A stretch of DNA of 34,236 bases from Spirosoma sp. Lineage in GTDB: Bacteria; Bacteroidota; Bacteroidia; Cytophagales; Spirosomataceae. The stretch is from contig JACMPG010000119.1 of NCBI GenBank assembly GCA_014377625.1, positions 1 through 34,236 of the forward strand, read 5' to 3'. The notes under the pieces are model-generated. The model saw only the letters and a program-made list of their open reading frames with translations. It was not told the origin of the DNA and did not search any database. This document shows positions 1-7,205 of the stretch, piece by piece (position 1 is the stretch's first letter; every line of letters begins with the position of its first letter). The translations under genes were made by a program, and so were the position numbers.

Positions 1-614
1 AGCAGCGCGTGGGCTATTCGGGGGCTGAGGTCGCGGGCGGGACTCATGGCGTAGCCCGTAGTGCCACCCAGCGACAGGCCGATGCTCCAGATAAGAATAC
101 CGACCAGATACGGCCCCACGCCCACGGCCAGTTCGCCGAGGTGTTTGGACGAAATACCGGCCAGCCCAACAATCAGGACCAGCGTGGCCATCACTTCGCT
201 CACAAAATTGTCGCCCTTACTCCGAATGGCCGGGCCGGTACTGAAACAGGCCAGCTTATCGAACGGGTCGGGAGTGGCGGACCAGTGAGGACGGTAGGTA
301 ATCCAGACCAGCACCGCCCCCATAAAGCCGCCAAGCATCTGTGCCGGAATGTACGACATGATGTTGCTGAAATCGTTGGTCGCTACCGCGAAGGCAATCG
401 TTACGGCGGGGTTCAGGTGCGCATCTGTACTGCCGAATGCTTTGGCCACGAATACGCCCATCGTTACGGCAAAGGCCCAGCCCGCCGTAATCACAATCCA
501 GCCCGAGGAGTTGCCTTTCGTTTGTTTTAGTACTACGTTGGCCACAACGCCATTGCCCAGCAGCAGCAGCACCATCGTGCCAATCAATTCGCCCAGAAAA
601 GGAGAGGTTTGCAT
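1..614 (-). CDS. MIP-family channel (aquaporin / glycerol facilitator), partial, C-terminus beyond window
   Basis: Reverse-strand reading from ATG at 614: MQTSPFLGELIGTMVLLLLGNGVVANVVLKQTKGNSSGWIVITAGWAFAVTMGVFVAKAFGSTDAHLNPAVTIAFA...TGYAMSPARDLSPRIAHAL. First NPA box (LNPAVT) is intact; the second is SPARD. Open to the window edge, so absent from the ORF track. Confidence 0.92.
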   Translation of the reverse strand, partial: MQTSPFLGELIGTMVLLLLGNGVVANVVLKQTKGNSSGWIVITAGWAFAVTMGVFVAKAFGSTDAHLNPAVTIAFAVATNDFSNIMSYIPAQMLGGFMGAVLVWITYRPHWSATPDPFDKLACFSTGPAIRSKGDNFVSEVMATLVLIVGLAGISSKHLGELAVGVGPYLVGILIWSIGLSLGGTTGYAMSPARDLSPRIAHAL

Positions 615-705
615 AGAGAAGGAATAAAGGTAAAAGGAGTGAGGTGTACAGGTTTAGGAATAGTTTGTGCGAATTAAGTCATATTTTTGGAGCAGATACG
701 TAATT

Positions 706-797
706 GTTACGCAGAGATTCGCAGAGAAAAATAGAGATACGCGGAGTTTGGTATTTCCTGTGTGAATCCTTTTTAAACTTTGTGCATCTCTGCGTAA
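706..797. repeat. Degenerate inverted repeat of a CAGAGAT-CGCAGAG...GAGATACGCRGA family
   Basis: TTACGCAGAGAT (707-718) pairs with ATCTCTGCGTAA (786-797). The inner sequence CAGAGATTCGCAGAG-AAAAATA-GAGATACGCGGA resembles the left arm of the 20712-20832 palindrome. Confidence 0.75.
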
Positions 798-820
798 TAA
801 ATCTAACTAACTCAGCACCA

Positions 821-1795
821 ATGAAAAGTATCATTTTTGAACAGACTGGCACACCCGCCGACATCCTTAAAGCTACCGAAGTTGCCAAGCCCGAGCCCGG
901 GCTAAACGAAGTGCGTATTAAAGTCCGGGCCGCACCCATCAACCCGTCAGACATTATGTTCGTGCAGAACCTGTACGGCATTCGTCCGCAACTGCCGTCG
1001 GGCGCGGGGTTTGAGGGTATGGGTATTATTGACGCCGTGGGCGAGGGCGTTCAGATGGCCGTTGGCACGCGGGTCAGCTTTACGGGCCTCGGTACGTGGT
1101 CGGAATACGCCATTGCCAGCTACCGCAGCGTAATACCGGTGCCCGACGCTATTCCTGACGAAATGGCCGCGCAATTGTTTGTCAACCCCTTTACGGCCTA
1201 TGCAATGGTGCAGGAAGCCAACGTACCGGAAGGCGGCTGGCTGATGCTTACGGCGGCAGGGTCGGCGTACGGCAAGATGGTGATTCAGATTTGTAAAATG
1301 CGCGGTATCAATACCATTGGCACGGTCCGGCGCGACGACATTAACGACGAACTGAAAGAACTCGGCCTGACCGAAGTCATCAATACCGAAACCGAGGACA
1401 TGGCGGTCCGCGTGAAGCAGATTACCGACGGTAAGGGCGTAGCCTGCGTATTGGACGCGGTAGGTGGCCACACAGCATCGCAGGCACTTACCTGTTTAGC
1501 CAAAGGCGGTACGATGATGATCTTTGGTCTGCTCAGTATGCAGGACCCCGAAATCAACGCCGGGCTGCTGATTTTCCGTGAACTGACCATCAGAGGGTTC
1601 TGGCTTACCGACTGGATGCGTCAGGCCGATGCCGAAACGCGGCAGGACGTAGCCAAAAACGTAATTGGCCTGCTGGCATCCGGTAAATTCCAGCTACCCG
1701 TAGAAGCCACGTACTCCCTCGACCAAATCGCCGAAGCCGTCGAACACGCCGACCGTCCCGGGCGGTGGGGGAAGGTTCTGGTGAAACCTATTTAA
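821..1795 (+). CDS. MDR-superfamily zinc-independent oxidoreductase (quinone oxidoreductase / 2-enoyl thioester reductase-like)
   Basis: MKSIIFEQTGTPADILKATEVAKPEPGLNEVRIKVRAAPINPSDIMFVQNLYGIRPQLPSGAGFEGMG... with APINPSD, GFEG and a Rossmann-like LTAAGSAYGKMVIQICK. The ORF-track start at 704 lies in the upstream repeat; ATG 821 is preferred. Confidence 0.85.
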   Translation: MKSIIFEQTGTPADILKATEVAKPEPGLNEVRIKVRAAPINPSDIMFVQNLYGIRPQLPSGAGFEGMGIIDAVGEGVQMAVGTRVSFTGLGTWSEYAIASYRSVIPVPDAIPDEMAAQLFVNPFTAYAMVQEANVPEGGWLMLTAAGSAYGKMVIQICKMRGINTIGTVRRDDINDELKELGLTEVINTETEDMAVRVKQITDGKGVACVLDAVGGHTASQALTCLAKGGTMMIFGLLSMQDPEINAGLLIFRELTIRGFWLTDWMRQADAETRQDVAKNVIGLLASGKFQLPVEATYSLDQIAEAVEHADRPGRWGKVLVKPI

Positions 1796-1799
1796 GCCT

Positions 1800-2915
1800 A
1801 TGAACCCATTCAAGAAACTTGCGTTTTTGTGGTCGTATAGCCTGATTGCGGTCATTGTGGGTGCGTACTATCTGTTTGGTCCGGCGTGGGCGTTTGCCGG
1901 TATCATCTATACCTACGTGGTCATTCCGCTGCTGGATAAACTGTCGGGGAATGACCACGCCAACCTAAGTCTCGATGCCTATCAGGACGCGCTCGGCAAC
2001 CGCTATTTCGACGCGCTGGTGTATTCGTTTGTGTATCTGCACTACGCCCTTATTGGGTGGGGCTGTTACGTGCTGCTCACCGACCCGATGACCGTTTGGC
2101 AGCAATTGGGGTTGATGTACAGCATCGGTATTGTGGGGGGCAGCATCATCAACGTAGCGCATGAACTGGGCCACCGGAGTAGTAAAATCGCGCAGTTTCA
2201 TAGCAAAACAGCCCTGCTGTCGGTGAGCTATATGCACTTTATAATCGAACACAACCGGGGCCATCACGTCAACGTAGCCACCCCCGCCGACCCGGCTACG
2301 TCGAAACAGAATCAGACGCTCTATGCCTTTTGGGTGCAGACGCTGGTAGGTAGTTACCGCTCGGCCTGGGGTATTGAGAAACGACTGCTCGAAAAGGCCG
2401 GGCAACCCGTCTGGAGTCGCCACAACGACATGCTTTGGTTCGCCGTGCTACCGGTGGTGTTCATTACGCTGCTCACGGCGGGGTTCAGCTTATGGGCGGG
2501 GTACGTAACCTGGATTGTGCCGGTGTTTTTCTGCGCCCAAAGCCTGATTGCCATTCTACTGCTCGAATCGGTCAATTACATCGAGCATTATGGCATTGTC
2601 CGGCGCGAGATTTCGCCGGGTAAGTATGAGCGCGTTAACCCGCTGCATTCCTGGAACGGTAGTCAGTTGGTGAGTAATCTGGTGTTATTTCAGTTACAGC
2701 GGCATTCTGACCATCACGCCTATGCATCGCGCCCGTATCAGGTATTGCGGCATTTCGATGAAGCTCCGCAGTTACCGTTTGGGTATTCGGCCATGATTTT
2801 GATTAGCTACGTGCCGCCCCTGTGGTTTGCTCTGATGAACCCCCGGCTTGAACGCTGGAAAGCCCGCGCCTGCCAAACCAGCGAGATTCAGGCTGTTGTG
2901 AAGCAATTCGCGTAG
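1800..2915 (+). CDS. alkB: Alkane 1-monooxygenase (AlkB-type membrane di-iron hydroxylase)
   Basis: Multi-TM protein with HELGHRSSK, EHNRGHHVNVATPADPATS, NYIEHYGIVR and LQRHSDHHAYASRPYQ, the AlkB histidine boxes. Starts 4 nt after the MDR stop codon. Confidence 0.93.
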   Translation: MNPFKKLAFLWSYSLIAVIVGAYYLFGPAWAFAGIIYTYVVIPLLDKLSGNDHANLSLDAYQDALGNRYFDALVYSFVYLHYALIGWGCYVLLTDPMTVWQQLGLMYSIGIVGGSIINVAHELGHRSSKIAQFHSKTALLSVSYMHFIIEHNRGHHVNVATPADPATSKQNQTLYAFWVQTLVGSYRSAWGIEKRLLEKAGQPVWSRHNDMLWFAVLPVVFITLLTAGFSLWAGYVTWIVPVFFCAQSLIAILLLESVNYIEHYGIVRREISPGKYERVNPLHSWNGSQLVSNLVLFQLQRHSDHHAYASRPYQVLRHFDEAPQLPFGYSAMILISYVPPLWFALMNPRLERWKARACQTSEIQAVVKQFA

Positions 2916-2945
2916 CTCAGTTGAATCACATTTAACCACCTTCCG

Positions 2946-2953
2946 TATCTTTG
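2946..2953 (+). promoter_or_regulatory. Bacteroidota-type -7 box (TAnnTTTG) upstream of exbB
   Basis: TATCTTTG, with a TTG at 2921-2923 as a possible -33 element (22-nt spacer). Confidence 0.55.
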
Positions 2954-3035
2954 GCAACAATATCGGGCAAAACCGGCGCGTTTGTTCCTGAAACGGTTGC
3001 TGGTCAGTCCCGTTCACCCATCTTACAAAGCCCGT

Positions 3036-3746
3036 ATGCTTCTGCTTCAGGTTCCCGCTATCGATACTACAGCCGCATCGCTCTCCGCTACGGCGGGTTC
3101 TCAACAACAGAGTCTGCAATTATTCGATTTAGTCGCCAAAGGCGGCTGGGTCATGATTCCCATTGTATTTCTGTTCTTCGCCACGATTTACCTGCTGTTC
3201 GAGCGGCTGTTCATCATCCGGGCGCAGACCAAATCGGAAGCCAATTTCATCGACAATATCCGCGATATGGTAGCGCAGGGCAACATCAAATCGGCGGAGT
3301 CTTTTGCTAAAAACCAGCGCACGGCTATGGGGCGGGTGTTCGAGAAAGCTATTGGCCGCATCGGCTCGCCCATTCGCGATATCGAAAGTACCATCGAAAC
3401 CGTTGGGCAGATTGAACTCTCGAGGCTGGAGCGTAATATGGGGTATCTGGGTATTATTGCCGGTATTGCCCCCATGCTTGGCTTCATCGGTACCATTTCG
3501 GGTATCATCCGCATTTTCTACGACATCTCGCTGACCGACAACATCAGCATCGGTATCATTGCCGGGGGTCTGTACGAGAAAATGATTACGTCGGGCGCAG
3601 GTCTGATTGTGGGTATTATTGCCTACACCATCTATCACCTGCTGAATATGATGATTGAACGATTCACGCTGAAGCTCGAAATGAACGCCTTCGAATTCCT
3701 CGAAGTCCTGCAAAAACCAACCACCGAACCCGCCCGGATGAGGTAG
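3036..3746 (+). CDS. exbB: MotA/TolQ/ExbB proton channel family protein
   Basis: MLLLQVPAIDTT...LFDLVAKGGWVMIPIVFLFFATIYLLFERLFIIR...GYLGIIAGIAPMLGFIGTISGIIRIF...AGLIVGIIAYTIYHLLNMMIE. In-frame upstream start at 2982 is possible. Confidence 0.88.
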   Translation: MLLLQVPAIDTTAASLSATAGSQQQSLQLFDLVAKGGWVMIPIVFLFFATIYLLFERLFIIRAQTKSEANFIDNIRDMVAQGNIKSAESFAKNQRTAMGRVFEKAIGRIGSPIRDIESTIETVGQIELSRLERNMGYLGIIAGIAPMLGFIGTISGIIRIFYDISLTDNISIGIIAGGLYEKMITSGAGLIVGIIAYTIYHLLNMMIERFTLKLEMNAFEFLEVLQKPTTEPARMR

Positions 3747-3756
3747 AAGACAGTTT

Positions 3757-4149
3757 ATGAAACTCCGACGGAAAAGTAAATTTGCGGCTGAGGTAGCGAC
3801 ATCTTCGCTGAACGACATCATGTTTTTTCTGCTGTTGTTCTTCCTCATCATCTCGACGGTAGCCAACCCGAACGTGATTAAACTGATGTTGCCCAATGCG
3901 GCTTCGTCGCAACAGCTCAGTAAGAAACAGGTTACCCTCTCGGTGGATGCCAACAAGCAGTATTTCATCGACAAACGCTCCATTGACCCCGCCAATCTGG
4001 AGCGCGAGTTAATGACCGTTATGGCCGGTATCGACGAGCCAACCGTAGTAGTACGCTTTGACAAAACGCTGACGGTTCAGGATCTGGTAGACGTGCTGCA
4101 AACCGGTGCGAAGCTGAATATCAAGATGGTGATGGCTACGTCAAAATAG
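3757..4149 (+). CDS. exbD: ExbD/TolR biopolymer transport protein
   Basis: MKLRRKSKFAAEVATSSLNDIMFFLLLFFLIISTVANPNVIKLMLPNA: one TM helix with the ExbD-like SLNDIMFFLLLFFL segment; directly downstream of exbB. Confidence 0.88.
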   Translation: MKLRRKSKFAAEVATSSLNDIMFFLLLFFLIISTVANPNVIKLMLPNAASSQQLSKKQVTLSVDANKQYFIDKRSIDPANLERELMTVMAGIDEPTVVVRFDKTLTVQDLVDVLQTGAKLNIKMVMATSK

Positions 4150-4157
4150 GTGAGTTT

Positions 4158-4192
4158 AAACCTAAAAGGTCTCAAAAAAACCTTTTAAGTTT
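4158..4192. terminator. Short inverted repeat after exbD, possible terminator/attenuator
   Basis: AAACCTAAAAGGT (4158-4170) and ACCTTTTAAGTTT (4180-4192): 12 of 13 positions complementary, 9-nt loop. Confidence 0.5.
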
Positions 4193-4249
4193 GGTGGCTA
4201 CAAATCAATTTCGCTCCACACCGAGTTAATAAGCCAAACGCAACCCGTT

Positions 4250-5806
4250 ATGGCTACTCCCTCCGAAACTCCCGTTTGCCGCATTGATGACCTCGCCGAT
4301 GGCGAGATGAAACAGGTCAAAGTCGGTGAACACGACGTATTGCTGGCCCGCACCGACGGTCAGTTTTACGCCCTCCACCCGCAGTGTACGCACTACCATG
4401 CTCCACTGGTCAAAGGCATTTTATACGGCCACCGGCTCGTTTGCCCCTGGCATAATGCCTGCTTTGATATCCGCACGGGCCACCGGCTCGAAGCCCCCGC
4501 GCTTACTGCGCTTCCCACCTACAAAGTCCGCATTGATGGCGAACAGGTATTTGTTACCGTTACGACCGACGAAGACACCGTCGAAAATCCAATGGCCGCC
4601 CCTGACTCGAATAACGCCGAAACATTCGTGATTGTGGGCAGTGGCGGAGCAGGTGAATTTGCCGCCGAAGCCATGCGCGAAGGCGGATTTACGGGTAAAA
4701 TCGTGATGCTTACCGCCAGCACCGAAACACCTTACGATCGGCCCAACTGCTCGAAAGACTACTTACAAGGCGAAGCCCCCGACGAGTGGATGCCGCTCCG
4801 CGCTGCCGAATTTTATCAGGAATACGGTATCGAGATTCGGACCGGACAGCGGGTGGTTTCGCTCGATGCAGCTACCAAAACCATCGAACTCGAATCCGGC
4901 GAAACGCTGACCTATACCAAAGCCCTCGTGGCAACGGGTGGTAAACCCAACGAGTTGCCCACGCCCGGTGTTGATTTGCCCGGCGTTCACAGCCTGCGCA
5001 GTTTGCACGACAGCAAGAAACTGCGCGAGTTAGGCGAGCAGCACAAAAAAATCGTAATTATCGGCAGTTCATTCATTGGAATGGAAGGCGCGATGAGCCT
5101 GCGTAAACTGGGCAGTGAAATCGACGTAGTAGGTACTGAAACTGTACCCTTCGAGAAAATACTGGGCGGAAAAATCGGCAGAACCGTGCAGAGTTGGCAC
5201 GAAAAAGCAGGCATCCGGTTCCATTTGGGTCGTAAAATGAAAGCTATCGAAGGCGATGGAATCGTACAGCGCGTGGTGCTGGACAACGGCCACACTATCG
5301 ACGCCGATGTGGTACTACTGGGCGTAGGTGTAAAACCCCGGACTGATTTTCTGAAAGGCGTCCAAATCGCTGACGATGGAGGTGTCCTGACCGACGAGTA
5401 CCTGCAAATAGCCGATGGTCTCTACGCGGCTGGCGACATTGCCCGTTACCCAACGCCCGACGGCGCGCAGCGTATCGAACACTGGAAAGTAGCCGGACAG
5501 CAGGGCTACGTAGCCGGGTTAAACATGGCGAAAGAGGATAAACAAGCCTACCAGAACGTACCGTTTTTCTGGACCAATCAGCAGGGTACCCGTATCAATT
5601 ACATCGGTCACGCCGATAAATTTGATGATGTTATCTACGACGGCAATCCCGAAACCGATGAGTCATTTCTGGCTTTTTATGTCCAGAAAAACGCTATAAA
5701 AGCCATAGCGGGCGTGAAACGTGACCAGGACATTGCCAGGTTGAGAGAACTGATGCAGTCGGGCAAAACGCCATCGGTTGCCGAAGTACGGGCGGGGATG
5801 AAGTAG
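4250..5806 (+). CDS. Rieske [2Fe-2S] domain plus FAD-dependent pyridine nucleotide-disulphide oxidoreductase (AIF/ferredoxin-reductase-like)
   Basis: N-terminal CTHYHAPLVKGILYGHRLVCPWHNACFD is a Rieske C-x-H...C-x2-H pair; then FVIVGSGGAGEFAAEAMREGG (dinucleotide fold) and GLYAAGDIARYP. Confidence 0.9.
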   Translation: MATPSETPVCRIDDLADGEMKQVKVGEHDVLLARTDGQFYALHPQCTHYHAPLVKGILYGHRLVCPWHNACFDIRTGHRLEAPALTALPTYKVRIDGEQVFVTVTTDEDTVENPMAAPDSNNAETFVIVGSGGAGEFAAEAMREGGFTGKIVMLTASTETPYDRPNCSKDYLQGEAPDEWMPLRAAEFYQEYGIEIRTGQRVVSLDAATKTIELESGETLTYTKALVATGGKPNELPTPGVDLPGVHSLRSLHDSKKLRELGEQHKKIVIIGSSFIGMEGAMSLRKLGSEIDVVGTETVPFEKILGGKIGRTVQSWHEKAGIRFHLGRKMKAIEGDGIVQRVVLDNGHTIDADVVLLGVGVKPRTDFLKGVQIADDGGVLTDEYLQIADGLYAAGDIARYPTPDGAQRIEHWKVAGQQGYVAGLNMAKEDKQAYQNVPFFWTNQQGTRINYIGHADKFDDVIYDGNPETDESFLAFYVQKNAIKAIAGVKRDQDIARLRELMQSGKTPSVAEVRAGMK

Positions 5807-5836
5807 GTTGATGAATTGAAAAAGGCATAATCACCT

Positions 5837-5844
5837 TACCTTTG
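5837..5844 (+). promoter_or_regulatory. TAnnTTTG promoter box upstream of the DnaQ-like gene
   Basis: TACCTTTG, with TTG at 5816-5818 (18-nt spacer); 20 bp before the ORF start. Confidence 0.55.
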
Positions 5845-5863
5845 CCGCCATCCGTTTATCGGT

Positions 5864-6691
5864 TTGGCTATGACTCATCAACTTGTACTTCGTAAACCGC
5901 TGGCTTTTTTCGACCTCGAAACCACCGGTATCAATACCGCTAAAGACCGTATTATCGACATCTGCATCGCGAAAGCCATGCCGGGTGGCGAGGTAGTTAC
6001 CAAAAGTCAGCGGGTCAATCCCGGTGTTCCTATTCCACTCGAAACCAGCCTGATTCATGGCATTTATGACGATGACGTAAAAGATGCTCCGGCGTTCAAA
6101 GCGGTGGCCCGTAACCTCGCCCAGTTTATGGAAGGCTGCGATCTGGCTGGGTTCAACAGCAACCGATTCGATGTGCCGTTGCTGGTGGAAGAATTTCTCC
6201 GCGCCAACGTTGACTTCGACGTAAAGAACCGGCGGCTGCTCGATGCCCAGCGGATTTTTCACCTCATGGAGCCGCGTAACCTCACGGCGGCCTATAAATA
6301 TTACTGCGACAAAGACTTGGTGGGTGCCCACGGGGCCGAAGCTGACACCTTGGCCACGCTGGAGGTGCTGAACGCGCAGGTGCAGCGATATGCGGGCCGG
6401 GTTGCCAAAGCCGACAGCGGGCAGGAAATTGTTATCGACAACGACATGGACGTCCTGCACAGCCTGACTGCTAACCGCAACATTGATCTGGCGGGCCGTA
6501 TGATGATCAATAGCGAGGGTGTGGAGGTTTTTAATTTCGGTAAACACAAAGACCGGCCTGTGCTGGAAGTACTGGAAAAGGAACCCGCTTTCTACGACTG
6601 GTTGCAGAAAGGTGACTTCCCGCTCGACACCAAACGACGGCTGACCGAAATCCGGCTTCGCGCCCTCACTACCGCCAACGGACGGAAATGA
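5864..6691 (+). CDS. DnaQ-like (DEDDh) 3'-5' exonuclease
   Basis: LAFFDLETTGINTAKDRIIDICIA (ExoI), DLAGFNSNRFDVPLLVEE (ExoII), GAHGAEADTLATLEVL (ExoIII H..D), and a C-terminal VFNFGKHKDRPVLEVLEKEPAFYDWLQKGDFPLDTKRRL segment like that of other Bacteroidota exonucleases. Confidence 0.88.
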   Translation: MAMTHQLVLRKPLAFFDLETTGINTAKDRIIDICIAKAMPGGEVVTKSQRVNPGVPIPLETSLIHGIYDDDVKDAPAFKAVARNLAQFMEGCDLAGFNSNRFDVPLLVEEFLRANVDFDVKNRRLLDAQRIFHLMEPRNLTAAYKYYCDKDLVGAHGAEADTLATLEVLNAQVQRYAGRVAKADSGQEIVIDNDMDVLHSLTANRNIDLAGRMMINSEGVEVFNFGKHKDRPVLEVLEKEPAFYDWLQKGDFPLDTKRRLTEIRLRALTTANGRK

Positions 6692-6705
6692 TGTCGAATA
6701 ATTTT

Positions 6706-6713
6706 TACCTTTG
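6706..6713 (+). promoter_or_regulatory. TAnnTTTG promoter box upstream of nuoK
   Basis: TACCTTTG in the 51-bp gap between the exonuclease stop and the nuoK start. Confidence 0.5.
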
Positions 6714-6742
6714 CGGACTTTCTCTTAACCACCGGTTTTTTC

Positions 6743-7087
6743 ATGCAACCCACGCAGGACGTCATCATCCCGGAAGTAATACAGCAAATACCGCTTACGT
6801 ACTACCTGATTCTCAGCACGGCCCTCTTTGTTATCGGCATCATTGGTGTGCTGACCCGGCGCAACGCCATCATCATCTTTATGTCGGTTGAGTTGATGCT
6901 TAACGCCGTTAATTTGCTCCTGATTGCTTTCTCGTCGTACCGCTCCGACCCCGCCGGTCAGGTATTCGTCTTTTTTATTATGGCCGTTGCTGCCGCCGAA
7001 GTATCGGTTGGCCTGGCCATTATTGTGATGATTTATCGCAATACCCGCTCCATCGACGTGGGGCTGCTCAATAAATTGAAATGGTAA
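6743..7087 (+). CDS. nuoK: NADH-quinone oxidoreductase subunit K
   Basis: Three-TM protein: LTYYLILSTALFVIGIIGVLTRRNAIIIFMSVELMLNAVNLLLIAFSSY...VAAAEVSVGLAIIVMIYR. Confidence 0.95.
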   Translation: MQPTQDVIIPEVIQQIPLTYYLILSTALFVIGIIGVLTRRNAIIIFMSVELMLNAVNLLLIAFSSYRSDPAGQVFVFFIMAVAAAEVSVGLAIIVMIYRNTRSIDVGLLNKLKW

Positions 7088-7118
7088 TCTTTAGTTTGTT
7101 CAGGGTTTAAAATGTGCT

Positions 7119-7196
7119 GTTCAACGTATAGTGTTTCCGATACGAAACGTTGAACGTCGAACTTTAAACTTTGAACGAAGAGGATTGAACATCGAA
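7119..7196. repeat. Inverted/short direct repeat cluster with TTGAAC/TCGAAC units
   Basis: GTTCAACG (7119-7126) faces CGTTGAAC (7148-7155), followed by several YGAAC units. Conceptual translation gives the low-complexity NVERRTLNFERRGLNIEQ at the start of ORF 7131. Confidence 0.65.
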
Positions 7197-7205
7197 CAAA
7201 AAAGA

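Noticed and set aside
9-530. + strand ORF of 173 aa at the left edge
   Set aside because: Antisense to the MIP channel gene, whose reverse-strand translation has clear family motifs; the + frame product is low-quality (H/R/N-rich).
704-820. N-terminal extension of the MDR ORF from 704
   Set aside because: The extension is translated repeat DNA (MLRRDSQRKIEIRGVWYFLCESF...); the protein family normally begins around MKSIIFEQ at 821.
3129-4064. 311-aa reverse-strand ORF
   Set aside because: Lies opposite exbB/exbD, which have convincing family features; typical shadow ORF in a GC-rich coding region.
2982-4149. ExbB/ExbD considered as part of a Zorya-like or other motor-driven defence system
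   Set aside because: Sequences look like ordinary ExbB/ExbD, and no adjacent ZorC/ZorD-like helicase/nuclease or other defence gene is present; the neighbours are metabolic.
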